Positions 1 through 7,899 of a DNA stretch of 64,000 nucleotides are shown piece by piece. The translations under genes were made by a program, and so were the position numbers. The DNA is taken from the NCBI GenBank assembly GCA_910585015.1, contig CAJUCT010000012.1, positions 26,861-90,860 on the forward strand. Direction: 5' to 3'. Position 1 is the stretch's first letter; every line of letters begins with the position of its first letter. A model generated the notes under the pieces. The model saw only the letters and a program-made list of their open reading frames with translations. It was not told the origin of the DNA and ran no database searches. Source of the DNA: an uncultured Acetatifactor sp. (GTDB lineage Bacteria > Bacillota > Clostridia > Lachnospirales > Lachnospiraceae).

Positions 1-92
1 TTTTCCTCCCTGATGCCCTCCCAGAATGCCTCCACACCGATGCCGATGGGCGTCACGGCGCCCATGCCGGTCACTACCACTCGTCTGCTCAT
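1..92 (-). CDS. fabF: Beta-ketoacyl-ACP synthase II, N-terminal part only
   Basis: The first 30 codons are visible and read MSRRVVVTGMGAVTPIGIGV and onward, the typical N-terminus of the elongating condensing enzyme FabF; the rest lies beyond the window edge. The enzyme condenses malonyl-ACP with a growing acyl-ACP in the cytoplasm. Its ATG overlaps the fabG stop codon in an ATGA arrangement, so the two are translationally coupled. It is the most distal visible gene of the fatty-acid operon. Confidence 0.9.
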   Translation of the reverse strand, partial: MSRRVVVTGMGAVTPIGIGVEAFWEGIREE

Positions 93-865
93 ATCGCCAT
101 ACCTCCATCCACACAGATCACCTGACCTGTGATATAGTTCGATCTGTCTCCCGCCAGAAACGCCACCGTCTCCGCAATGTCCTCCACGCTGCCCATCCTG
201 CCCATGGGTACTGCGGCCACGCCTGCCTCCCGGGCCTTTTCCGACAGGGCCTGTGTCATCTCCGTGTCGATAAAGCCGGGGGCCACCGCGTTGACACACA
301 CCCCCCGGGATGCCAATTCCCTGGCCACGCTCTTGGTCAGCCCGATGAGCCCTGCCTTGGAAGCGCTGTAGTTGGCCTGGCCCGCATTGCCCAGCACACC
401 GGAGACGGAAGAAATATTCACTATCTTTCCGCTGCGCTGCTTTAAAAAGTACTTGGCCAGGTGACGCATGGTATTGAAAGCGCCCTTTAAATTGATATCC
501 AATACCTTGTCATAATCTTCCTCGGACATCCGCATAAGCAGGTTGTCCCTAGTCACGCCCGCATTGTTCACCAATATGTCCACATGGCCGTATTTTGTGA
601 TGATCTGCTCTACCATTCCGGCACAGGCGGTAAAGTCGGACACATCACAGCCGATGCATTCGGCGCATCCCCCGGCGGCGGCAATCTCTTCCGCCAATTC
701 CTGGGCTTTTTGCTCGGATCCGTTATAGTTGACCAGCACCGTGGCTCCCAGGGATGCCAGCTTTCTGGCAATACCCCGGCCAATGCCCCGGCTGGCCCCT
801 GTGATCAAAGCTATTTTGCCAGTGAGTTCCTTGGTATAATCGGACTTACTTATTTCTTCTTCCAT
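89..865 (-). CDS. fabG: 3-oxoacyl-ACP reductase
   Basis: Short-chain dehydrogenase/reductase of 258 residues that reduces 3-oxoacyl-ACP to 3-hydroxyacyl-ACP with NADPH during fatty-acid elongation. The cofactor motif TGASRGIG sits near residues 22-29. The catalytic set is N125, S153, Y166 and K170 (YSASK). The C-terminus ends VICVDGGMAI, normal for FabG. A GAGGAG ribosome site lies 8 bases before the ATG. It is 45 bases downstream of fabD and overlaps fabF by 4 bases. The first 15 residues are a short extension relative to common FabG proteins. Confidence 0.95.
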   Translation of the reverse strand: MEEEISKSDYTKELTGKIALITGASRGIGRGIARKLASLGATVLVNYNGSEQKAQELAEEIAAAGGCAECIGCDVSDFTACAGMVEQIITKYGHVDILVNNAGVTRDNLLMRMSEEDYDKVLDINLKGAFNTMRHLAKYFLKQRSGKIVNISSVSGVLGNAGQANYSASKAGLIGLTKSVARELASRGVCVNAVAPGFIDTEMTQALSEKAREAGVAAVPMGRMGSVEDIAETVAFLAGDRSNYITGQVICVDGGMAI

Positions 866-910
866 CTATCTCTCCTCAATAAATTATACTGCATACCTTT
901 GCTTATTTTC

Positions 911-1855
911 CTACTGTAAATTGCGGTGGTCCGCAGCATAAAATAACTGCTCCAGCTTCTCCAGATCTTCCACCTTCTCTACATTGTACGCTTTAGCATC
1001 CCTGTTGATCTTGCGAAGGAACCCGGTGAGGGTCTTGCCGGGGCCGATCTCGATAAAGGTGTCCACGCCGTCAGCCAGCATATGTTCCACAGTCTCACGC
1101 CACCTGACTGTGCCGGAGACCTGCTTTGCCAGCAATTCTTTTACCCGGGAACTGTCTGTCACGGGTGCGGCCTCCACATTGCACAGATAAGGGATGGCGG
1201 GATCCTGCACCGTCACAGCCGCAAGCTGCGCAGCAAGCTTCTCCCCTGCGCCCGCCAGCAGAGAGGAATGGAAGGGACCGCTGACCTTCAGCGGCACACA
1301 GCGCCTGGCGCCTGCCTCCTGCAGCTTTGCCGCCGCAGCCTGTACGGCATCTTCCTCCCCGGTGATCACAATCTGGCCAGGGCAGTTATCGTTGGCGATG
1401 GACACGACGCCCTCCGTGTTCTCACAGATCGCCCGGAAGGTGTCCGCATCCAGACCCAGCACCGCCGTCATGGCGCCTCCCGTAGGATATGCCTCCTGCA
1501 TATAGATGCCCCGGCTGCGGATGAGTTTAAACAGATCTTCCGTATCCATGACCCGGGCTGCCGCCAAAGCGCCATACTCTCCCAGGCTGAGTCCGGCGCA
1601 GCAGTCCGCTTTAAGACCCTTTTGCTCCAGCACTCTCAGGATCGCCACCTCCGTGGCCAGCATGGCAATCTGGGTGTACTCCGTGATGTTCAGACGGTCA
1701 TTTTCCTCAAAGCATAGCGCCGCCACATCCAGGCCGGTGGCCTTCCGCGCCAGTTCATAGACTTCCCTGGCCACCTCATATTTCTCATAAAAATCCTTGC
1801 CCATACCGCAGTACTGGGCCCCCTGTCCGGGGAAAACAAAAGCCGTTTTGCTCAT
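911..1855 (-). CDS. fabD: Malonyl-CoA:ACP transacylase
   Basis: Transfers malonyl groups from CoA to ACP, the entry step for chain elongation. The 314-residue protein starts MSKTAFVFPGQGAQYCGMG, the family's oxyanion-hole region. The nucleophile is S90 in AGLSLGEYGAL; the histidine of the usual GHSLGE motif is leucine here. The catalytic histidine is H196 in GPFHSS. An AGGAG site precedes the ATG. About 100 bases separate it from fabK upstream. It is part of the acpP-fabK-fabD-fabG-fabF operon. Confidence 0.95.
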   Translation of the reverse strand: MSKTAFVFPGQGAQYCGMGKDFYEKYEVAREVYELARKATGLDVAALCFEENDRLNITEYTQIAMLATEVAILRVLEQKGLKADCCAGLSLGEYGALAAARVMDTEDLFKLIRSRGIYMQEAYPTGGAMTAVLGLDADTFRAICENTEGVVSIANDNCPGQIVITGEEDAVQAAAAKLQEAGARRCVPLKVSGPFHSSLLAGAGEKLAAQLAAVTVQDPAIPYLCNVEAAPVTDSSRVKELLAKQVSGTVRWRETVEHMLADGVDTFIEIGPGKTLTGFLRKINRDAKAYNVEKVEDLEKLEQLFYAADHRNLQ

Positions 1856-1954
1856 TTTATCTCATTGACTCCTATCTACCCGCTTCAGCGGATCTTACAG
1901 GCACAGCCTTGGCTTTGGCCCGCCGCCTCCCTCATCACACATGGCGGTAAAATG

Positions 1955-2878
1955 TTAAATCTTCAACAGCGTTTCCGCCTGCTCCATAATTTCAAGAATC
2001 ATCTCCTCGCAGGTCTGCTCCTTACGTACCAGGCCCGCAATCTGGCCCGCCATCAGAGTCCCGTTCACCACATCGCCTTCCACCACGGCTTTGCGCAGCG
2101 CCCCCAGGGTCAGCTGTTCCAGTTCCTCGAAGGGCGCTCCCCCCTTCTCCAGTTTCAAATATTCACGGGTCATCTGGTTGCGCAGCTGCCTCACCGGATG
2201 ACCATGGCTCATACCCGTCACTTCGGAGTCAATGTCCTTGGCGGCAATCACCTTCTTTTTGTAGTTGTCATGGACAATGGATTCCTTGGCCACGATAAAG
2301 CGGGTGCCCATCTGCACCGCCTCCGCGCCCAGCATCATAGATGCCGCCAGACCTCTTCCGTCCGCAATACCTCCCGCTGCGATCACGGGAATGCTCACGG
2401 CATCCGCCACCTGGGGCACCAGCGTCATGGTGGTGGCGGCTCCGATGTGCCCGCCGGACTCCGCTCCCTCCGCCACCACGGCGTCAGCCCCGGCCCTCTC
2501 CATCATTTTTGCCATGGCTACGCTGGCCACCACAGGGATTACCCTCACACCCGCTTCCTTCCACATAGCCATGTATTTGCCCGGATTGCCGGCTCCGGTG
2601 GTCACCACCTTCACGCCCTCTTCCACGATCACCTGGGCGATGGCATCCGCCTGGGGGTTCATCAGCATCAGGTTCACGCCGAAAGGCTTCTCCGTCATCT
2701 CTTTTACCTTTCGGATCTGCTCCCGCACAAACTCGGCAGGTGCGCCCCCGGCGCCGATGATGCCCAGTCCCCCCGCCTCGGACACTGCCGCCACCAGATG
2801 GTACTCCGCCACCCAGGCCATGCCGCCCTGGATAACAGGGTATTTAATTCCCAACAAGTCTGTTACTCTTGTGTTCAT
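1955..2878 (-). CDS. fabK: Enoyl-ACP reductase II (FMN-dependent)
   Basis: FabK-type enoyl reductase of 307 residues in the nitronate monooxygenase-like TIM-barrel family; it catalyses the last reduction of each elongation cycle using FMN and NAD(P)H. The N-terminus MNTRVTDLLGIKYPVIQGGM and the glycine-rich AGGIADGRG segment (flavin phosphate binding) are characteristic, and HGHPVR near residue 225 also fits FabK. The operon position between acpP and fabD supports FabK over a general 2-nitropropane dioxygenase. A GAAAGAGGTAAG ribosome site precedes the ATG. FabK enzymes are generally insensitive to triclosan. Confidence 0.93.
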   Translation of the reverse strand: MNTRVTDLLGIKYPVIQGGMAWVAEYHLVAAVSEAGGLGIIGAGGAPAEFVREQIRKVKEMTEKPFGVNLMLMNPQADAIAQVIVEEGVKVVTTGAGNPGKYMAMWKEAGVRVIPVVASVAMAKMMERAGADAVVAEGAESGGHIGAATTMTLVPQVADAVSIPVIAAGGIADGRGLAASMMLGAEAVQMGTRFIVAKESIVHDNYKKKVIAAKDIDSEVTGMSHGHPVRQLRNQMTREYLKLEKGGAPFEELEQLTLGALRKAVVEGDVVNGTLMAGQIAGLVRKEQTCEEMILEIMEQAETLLKI

Positions 2879-2904
2879 ACTTACCTCTTTCCCACACCAA
2901 CTTT

Positions 2905-3135
2905 TTATTCTACGCCCTTATTTTTCAGATACTCCAACACATCCCCCACCGTGAGCAGCTGCTCCAGATCCTCGGAGGGAATCTCAATGTCAAACTCATC
3001 CTCCAGAGCCATCACCATCTCGAACAGATCCAGAGAATCTGCGTTCAGATCATCCTTAAAACTGGTGGCCTCCGTGATATCCATGCCGTCCGCGTTCAAC
3101 TTTTCCTCAATGATTTCCTTCACTTTTTCAAACAT
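2905..3135 (-). CDS. acpP: Acyl carrier protein
   Basis: Acidic 76-residue carrier protein. S34 in the DSLD motif is the attachment point for the 4'-phosphopantetheine arm. Length and charge are standard for fatty-acid ACP. An AAAGGAGAAG site precedes the ATG. It is the first gene of the fab operon, directly behind the promoter and the two FabT-like operators, as expected for a regulator that uses acyl-ACP as co-repressor. Confidence 0.96.
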   Translation of the reverse strand: MFEKVKEIIEEKLNADGMDITEATSFKDDLNADSLDLFEMVMALEDEFDIEIPSEDLEQLLTVGDVLEYLKNKGVE

Positions 3136-3207
3136 GACTTCTTCTCCTTTTCACCTTTTCTTTTCATGGTTTTTCAAACTACATAAAATAGTCTGTCACT
3201 CTATTTG

Positions 3208-3236
3208 TTTGAGTATCAAATATTTTGACCATCAAA
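3208..3236 (-). promoter_or_regulatory. Two tandem FabT-like operators
   Basis: Two 13-bp palindromes, TTTGAGTATCAAA (3208-3220) and TTTGACCATCAAA (3224-3236), have perfect TTTGA/TCAAA arms with 3-base centres and are 16 bp apart centre to centre. They match the known FabT (MarR family) operator pattern and lie just downstream of the -10 box of the fab promoter, where a bound repressor would block transcription. No fabT gene is in the window. FapR is less likely because its operator differs. Confidence 0.75.
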
Positions 3237-3249
3237 CTATTTCAACAGG

Positions 3250-3278
3250 ATAATACTACCAGAAAAAATAAATGTCAA
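3250..3278 (-). promoter_or_regulatory. Vegetative promoter of the fab operon
   Basis: On the minus strand a consensus TTGACA (-35, 3273-3278) is followed after exactly 17 bases by TATTAT (-10, 3250-3255). It is about 120 bases upstream of acpP and runs straight into the FabT-like operators. Confidence 0.85.
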
Positions 3279-3315
3279 TATGCTTTTTTTAAAAAGAATA
3301 TCCGGCAGCGGAAAA

Positions 3316-3345
3316 GAGGGCGGACCTGCATATAGGTCCGCCCTC
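3316..3345 (-). terminator. Terminator after the Sel1-repeat gene
   Basis: A perfect 12-bp stem (GAGGGCGGACCT and its complement) closes on a 6-base loop. It is followed on the minus strand by TTTT, and weaker outer pairing can extend the stem. It lies 16 bases after the stop codon of the gene at 3361 and insulates it from the fab promoter. Confidence 0.8.
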
Positions 3346-3360
3346 CCGCTGTTTCAGTCT

Positions 3361-4575
3361 CTATATCTTTTTCCAGCCAAAAAGTGTCTTTTTAAAGTGC
3401 TTCTTATGTTCCGCCACCGCTGGATCCTGGGCAAATTTGTTCCAATAAACCATGCCTTTTCCTATATCCTCCGGTACACCCAGGCCATAGGCATAGATCT
3501 CCCCCAGTCCGATGCAGGACAGACGCGCGTCGGGACAGTTCTCAAACAACTCCTTTGCCCGGGCATAGTCCTGGGGAACGCCCAGACCATGCAGATAACA
3601 GGTGCCCAGCATATCACTGCACCAGTTATTGATATCAATGGCCTTAAGGAAACACTGGGCCGCCGCCTGGTAATTTACCTCCAGACCGTCCCCTCCTTTA
3701 AAATAGATTTCGCCCAGAAGGTTGTAAGAACCCACAGCCTCCGAGTTCATCTGGATAGCTTTCTCAAAATATTCCTTGGCAATGTTCAGGTTCCGCACGG
3801 TCTTGCTGCGATAGCTGTACATTCTGCCCATTTCATAGTAGCCGTTGGAATTTCCGTGCTCCGCCGCGCTCTTAAAAAGTTCCATTGCTTTGGTAGGCTG
3901 TGTGTCCACATACCGCAGTCCCACCTTAACTTCATATACGCCAACTCCCAACTCCGCGCCCCGCTCCTCCAGACGTCGGGCACGTTCCTTGTCCACAGGC
4001 ATGCCATAGTCCCCGGAAGTGAGAATATCAATCAGATTACCCAGGCCCATGGCCATGCCCTGGGCCAGAATTTCCTCATAGATCTGGATGGCTTTGCGCT
4101 GCAGGGAGCAGACATCCTGTGCCCCGTTGATCTTCAAGCCCGCCAGTTCCACTGCGTCCCCATAGTAATAAGCGTTGGCAACCATGTACTTACAGAAAAT
4201 CTGGCCCCCCCTGGCCAGTTCCACCACTTTATCCCAGATCTCCCTCTTGGAGGTGTAGGGCTCATGTACGAAGGAGCCGCAGCGGGGCTTGAAGCCGCCT
4301 ACCCGCATGGCCCCCATCATCCCCACCGCGCTTCCCAGTTCGATGGACTTGTTGTACCACTCCTCCGCCTTATCATCGTCGCTCTCAAAGCCAAAGCCCG
4401 GATCCACATAGCAGGGACCGCTATAGCACCTGGCCAGGAAATAGCAGGCGTCGCCATTGCCCTCCTGTGCCGCCTCCTGCAATCCCCGCATGGCCTGCTC
4501 GCCGTTGCCGGATCTGAAATTTACCCAGATGTTCTGAATGGCATACTCCACCCTGTCGTCAAAAACTTCGCTCAT
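3361..4575 (-). CDS. Sel1-like tetratricopeptide repeat protein
   Basis: A 404-residue soluble protein made largely of Sel1-type helical repeats with recurring patterns such as A.ELFE and YLHGLGVPQDYARA. Sel1 repeats usually mediate protein-protein contacts; the partner is unknown. No signal peptide or membrane segment is visible. I place the start at MSEVFDD because AAGGAG lies 9 bases upstream; a longer reading frame of 428 residues has no such site. The gene stands alone between the leuA terminator region and its own strong terminator. Confidence 0.8.
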   Translation of the reverse strand: MSEVFDDRVEYAIQNIWVNFRSGNGEQAMRGLQEAAQEGNGDACYFLARCYSGPCYVDPGFGFESDDDKAEEWYNKSIELGSAVGMMGAMRVGGFKPRCGSFVHEPYTSKREIWDKVVELARGGQIFCKYMVANAYYYGDAVELAGLKINGAQDVCSLQRKAIQIYEEILAQGMAMGLGNLIDILTSGDYGMPVDKERARRLEERGAELGVGVYEVKVGLRYVDTQPTKAMELFKSAAEHGNSNGYYEMGRMYSYRSKTVRNLNIAKEYFEKAIQMNSEAVGSYNLLGEIYFKGGDGLEVNYQAAAQCFLKAIDINNWCSDMLGTCYLHGLGVPQDYARAKELFENCPDARLSCIGLGEIYAYGLGVPEDIGKGMVYWNKFAQDPAVAEHKKHFKKTLFGWKKI

Positions 4576-4743
4576 GTTTTTCCACTCCTTTTTATTATAA
4601 TGCAATAAGCCCCCTACAGCGGCACGGACACAATCCCTTCCGCACATCCAAAATTCCGCCCAGTAGTGCAGATGCCAGCCCAGAGACGTTCACTATTACT
4701 TTATTAATACTATATACCTCTTTTTGCCTCAGATCAAGAAAAG

Positions 4744-4759
4744 GTCATTTTGAAATGAC
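4744..4759 (-). terminator. Short palindrome after leuA, possible weak terminator
   Basis: GTCATTTTGAAATGAC is a perfect 16-bp palindrome, followed on the minus strand by a short T-rich run. About 30 bases nearer leuA a second, imperfect copy of AAAAGTCATTTTGGAATGA occurs. The pair could be a weak terminator or a DNA-binding site; the direct-repeat layout leaves both open. Confidence 0.45.
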
Positions 4760-4808
4760 TTTTTCCTGAGAATTAATCATTCCAAAATGACTTTTCTGTG
4801 ATTTCTGT

Positions 4809-6803
4809 CTATTTGTTCCTGCGGAACTGCACAGGGGTCATGCCATAGGCTTTCTTAAACAGCCTGTTAAAATGTTCCACGGTCTCATAGCCCACCTCCG
4901 CCGCGATGGACTCCACCGTGCGGTTTGTCTCCTTCAGCATGGTGCGGGCGCGCTTCATCCGGGCCACTTTTACCGCTTCCTGGAAAGTCGTCCCTGTATG
5001 TTCCCGGATATACTTGGACACATAGGGCTTAGACAGATGAAAAACCTGGGACATTTCCTCCAGGGTAACATCCTGGCTGTGATCCTGGATATATTTCATC
5101 ATCTCCATGATCCGCTCCTGACGGCCCTGGGTCATGTTGGCGGCTATGGCCAGTTTGTTCACCGCCACCACCAGGGCAGCGATGGAGCTCTTGATGATAT
5201 CGCCGTCGATGCCCACTCCCCACTGGAAGCTGCCATTTTGCAGCACACCCACATAGGAGGCCGCCTTAGAAGAAGAGCCTCTGGAAACCGCATGTTCCTC
5301 GTACACGGAGAGTTCATAGGAGATGCCGAAAAACAGCTTCAGCGCATTGCTGACAGCGTCCAAACGACCGTTGCCGTCGGCGTCAATCACCCGCTTTTCT
5401 TTGCCCTGCTGAATGGTCACGCTGGCCACAATTCCCTCCGGCACCTGCTTGAAATGGCACTCCGTAACATCAAATACCTCTCTGGGTTTGATGTAGGTAT
5501 CCTCAAATATCCTGTACACATCTGCCGGAGCCAGTTCCTTGTGCCGCTGGTCCGAGACACCCTTCATCAAGTAGCCCACTTCCTCCCGCATCTGGACAGG
5601 CAGAGCCATGCCGAAATTCTCTTTCAGGATAAAGGCAATGCCGCCCTTGCCGGACTGGCTGTTAATACGGATCACGTCGGACTCATACTCCCGGCCCAGG
5701 TCCTGGGGATCGATGGGCAGATAAGGCACATCCCAGCGCTCTCCGCTTTTGCCCTCTTTTCTCCAATTCATGCCCTTAGAGATGGCATCCTGATGGGAGC
5801 CGGAAAAGGCGGTGAACACCAGGTCTCCCGCATAGGGAGAGCGCTCGTACACATGCATACCAGTGAGCGTCTCATACTTTTCCCGGATGGGGTTTATATG
5901 GGAGAAATCCAGTCCCGAAGCCACGCCGTGGCACACCATATTCATGGCCAGCGTCACCACATCCACATTGCCGGTGCGCTCGCCGTTGCCAAAGAGAGTG
6001 CCTTCCACCCGGTCGGCCCCGGCCAGTACGCCAAACTCCGCGTCGCTGATACCGCAGCCTCTGTCGTTGTGAGGGTGTACGCTGAGCACCACCGCATCCC
6101 GGTATTTCAAATGCTTGTGAATGTACTCAATCTGGCAGGCAAACACATGGGGCATGGCAATCTGCACCGTGGTGGGGATATTGATAATGGCCTTGTGGGA
6201 GGAAATGGGCTGCCATACATCCAGCACGGCATTGCACACTTCTACCGCGTAGTCCACCTCCGTTCCCGGGAAACTTTCCGGGCTGTATTCAAAACGGAAA
6301 TCTCCCTCCATCTCGCCGGCAATCTCCAGCAACAGCTTGGCGCCGTCCACCGCCAGCTGCTTTACCTCCTCTTTGCTCTTTCCAAAGACCTGTTCCCGCT
6401 GGGCCACGGAGGTGGAATTGTACAGGTGAACGATGGCGTGAGGCACACCCTCCAGGGCCGCGAAGGTCTTGCGGATAATGTGTTCCCTGGCCTGGGTCAG
6501 CACCTGAACCGTCACGTCCTCCGGAATCATCTGCCGCTCGATCAGAGCCCTGAGGAACTGAAATTCCGTGTCGGAAGCCGCAGGAAATCCTACCTCGATC
6601 TCCTTAAAACCAATATCCACCAGCATTTGGAAAAACTCCAGCTTCTGCTCCAGACTCATGGGCTCAATCAGCGCCTGGTTGCCGTCCCGCAGATCCACAC
6701 TGCACCACACCGGAGGCTTTTCGATAATGTCCTTATGCACCCAGTCGTAGGTTACCTCCGGGGGCATAAAATAAGATCTGCCATATTTTTCTGCTACATT
6801 CAT
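4809..6803 (-). CDS. leuA: 2-isopropylmalate synthase fused to an AraC-type DNA-binding domain
   Basis: A 664-residue fusion. Residues 1 to about 445 are the catalytic barrel of 2-isopropylmalate synthase, the first committed step of leucine synthesis. They include LRDGNQ (R39, D40), the metal-binding SVHPHNDRG near 243 and GNGERTGN. Residues about 448-560 are the LeuA regulatory domain, which in the family binds leucine for feedback inhibition (SFQWGVGIDGDI). Residues about 563-664 are a complete AraC/XylS double helix-turn-helix ending in the family signature (VGYETVEHFNRLFKKAYG, then MTPVQF). The frame is continuous. The start at 6803 follows GGAAAGGG and lies after the leader terminator; the upstream in-frame ATG is inside that terminator. 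The family length without the fusion is about 560 residues. A T-box leader precedes the gene. Confidence 0.92.
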   Translation of the reverse strand: MNVAEKYGRSYFMPPEVTYDWVHKDIIEKPPVWCSVDLRDGNQALIEPMSLEQKLEFFQMLVDIGFKEIEVGFPAASDTEFQFLRALIERQMIPEDVTVQVLTQAREHIIRKTFAALEGVPHAIVHLYNSTSVAQREQVFGKSKEEVKQLAVDGAKLLLEIAGEMEGDFRFEYSPESFPGTEVDYAVEVCNAVLDVWQPISSHKAIINIPTTVQIAMPHVFACQIEYIHKHLKYRDAVVLSVHPHNDRGCGISDAEFGVLAGADRVEGTLFGNGERTGNVDVVTLAMNMVCHGVASGLDFSHINPIREKYETLTGMHVYERSPYAGDLVFTAFSGSHQDAISKGMNWRKEGKSGERWDVPYLPIDPQDLGREYESDVIRINSQSGKGGIAFILKENFGMALPVQMREEVGYLMKGVSDQRHKELAPADVYRIFEDTYIKPREVFDVTECHFKQVPEGIVASVTIQQGKEKRVIDADGNGRLDAVSNALKLFFGISYELSVYEEHAVSRGSSSKAASYVGVLQNGSFQWGVGIDGDIIKSSIAALVVAVNKLAIAANMTQGRQERIMEMMKYIQDHSQDVTLEEMSQVFHLSKPYVSKYIREHTGTTFQEAVKVARMKRARTMLKETNRTVESIAAEVGYETVEHFNRLFKKAYGMTPVQFRRNK

Positions 6804-6857
6804 GTCATTACCCTTTCCTATTTTGAGTTGTTTTGAGTTGCCTATCCGGGTATCCAT

Positions 6858-7144
6858 TAAAAAAGTCTCTACAAAATATCCACCCGGATATCCCATAGAG
6901 ACGCTTTTTCAAACGCGGTACCACTCTACTTCATGGCTTTCGCCATGCCCTCGCCGACACTTACATGCCTGACCCCTTTGTACGGCGGGTGTTCCGTCCG
7001 AGCCTACTTACCATTGTCCTGCTTTCGGTCGGCTGCTCTGAGGCCAGTTCACTGACTGCTTCTGGCTGCCTTGCACCCCCGGCAGTTCTCTGTTGTCCCA
7101 CACCCAGCTACTACTCCTCGTCACTGCATTTGTCTTATTTGGTT
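6858..7144 (-). promoter_or_regulatory. T-box leader of leuA, probably leucine-specific
   Basis: On the minus strand the leader shows the stem I GA motif (GACGAGGAGTAGTA), the AGAGA and GGGTGCAAGG loops, and the T-box AGAGTGGTACCGCG at 6914-6927. It ends in a terminator with GTCTCTA/TAGAGAC arms and TTTTTT (6858-6902). The bulge reads UGGU, which pairs with a tRNA ending ACCA, as for tRNA-Leu. The specifier region reads GAACTGGCCTCAGAGC; by register the codon could be CTG (7047-7045), TGG (7046-7044) or CTC (7042-7040). UGGU argues against tryptophan, whose bacterial tRNA carries G73. Uncharged tRNA should stabilise the antiterminator and raise leuA expression. Confidence 0.88.
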
Positions 7145-7150
7145 GAAGAT

Positions 7151-7179
7151 ATCTTAGCATAAAGTCTTATGAGACGCAA
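7151..7179 (-). promoter_or_regulatory. Promoter of the T-box/leuA transcript
   Basis: TTGCGT (7174-7179), a 17-base spacer and TAAGAT (7151-7156) with an upstream TG make an extended -10 promoter. The palindrome AATCAATTTGATT (7191-7203) lies just upstream of the -35 and is a candidate site for a regulator, possibly the AraC domain of the gene product itself. Confidence 0.6.
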
Positions 7180-7267
7180 GATGCAAATTTAATCAATTTG
7201 ATTGATTTATTTTGTCGTGATGTGGTTGTCATTTAAATTCTGCCAACTCTTGCTCCTTACTACGCAT

Positions 7268-7311
7268 CTTACCTCTGCCTGCATATCGCAGATTTCATAT
7301 GCGATATTGCA
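7268..7311 (-). repeat. Dispersed hairpin repeat, copy 1
   Basis: On the minus strand arms ATATCGCA/TGCGATAT are followed by GCAGGCAGAGGTAAG and an ATG that opens only a 12-codon frame. It directly follows the stop codon of the gene at 7312. The same hairpin-plus-ribosome-site layout recurs at 7851 and 50532, with a half copy at 40341. Confidence 0.55.
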
Positions 7312-7848
7312 TTACCGCGATTCTTCCTCCGGCCCGTAGGCCAGGGAGGAATCGCAATAAAGGCAGAATTTTGCCCCCTGGTTCACTCCGTCGCAAAAGG
7401 GGCAGACTGTATAATATTTGAGTCTGGCTTCTCTCTCCCTTTCCTGTCTCGCAAGCTGCGCCCTGTGGGCCTCCTCCTGCCTTGCCAGCTGGGCTTTCTG
7501 AGCCTGTTCCTGCTGATACAGGTCTGATTTCTGGGAAATAACTTCCGATACCTCTCCCGATACCGTTCCCACCACATTGCTCACCACCCTGCTGGCCGCG
7601 CTCATAAACAGCCCCTCCAGCAATCCGGTTCCCGCCCTGTGCAGTGCCCTGGACATATTTCCACCCGCAGGGGGACGGCCGGGCTGCACCGGACGATTGC
7701 CTATAGAGGGTCCATTGCCCCCGGAAAGGCGAATATTGGTTATTGGCTGGCTGTTAGACCGCTGACTGCCGGGCTGCGGCCCGGACCGCCCCACGGGGCC
7801 TCCTCCTTTGCCTACAGTATGCTTATGTTTTCCTCGTCCGATTGCCAT
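7312..7848 (-). CDS. Small protein with glycine-rich N-terminus, coiled coil and zinc ribbon
   Basis: Function unknown. The 178 residues comprise a basic Gly/Pro/Ser-rich, probably disordered part (1-65), a short hydrophobic and helical stretch (about 66-105), a charged coiled coil with repeated AQLARQEE units (about 110-142), and a C-terminal CPFC ... CLYC pair typical of a zinc ribbon. No signal peptide. The ATG follows an AAAGAGGTAAG site that sits at the base of a hairpin repeat. Confidence 0.65.
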   Translation of the reverse strand: MAIGRGKHKHTVGKGGGPVGRSGPQPGSQRSNSQPITNIRLSGGNGPSIGNRPVQPGRPPAGGNMSRALHRAGTGLLEGLFMSAASRVVSNVVGTVSGEVSEVISQKSDLYQQEQAQKAQLARQEEAHRAQLARQEREREARLKYYTVCPFCDGVNQGAKFCLYCDSSLAYGPEEESR

Positions 7849-7850
7849 AC

Positions 7851-7899
7851 TTACCTCTTTCCTGCATATCGCAGGCTGGGCCTGCGATACTGCGTTAAT
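7851..7899 (-). repeat. Dispersed hairpin repeat, copy 2
   Basis: Perfect 10-bp arms TATCGCAGGC/GCCTGCGATA with a 3-base loop, flanked on the minus strand by TATTAACGCAG upstream and GCAGGAAAGAGGTAAG downstream. The latter is the ribosome site of the gene at 7312-7848, so the hairpin could influence its translation. Just upstream a frame of 9 codons with its own AGAGGTAAG site ends at the hairpin. Confidence 0.6.

Noticed and set aside
4872..6836. Long plus-strand open frames opposite leuA, ftsH, GH13 and the oligopeptidase (more than 450 codons each)
   Set aside because: They are antisense shadows of well-supported GC-rich genes: no ribosome sites, no recognisable motifs, and His/Gln/Pro-rich composition typical of reverse-frame translation.
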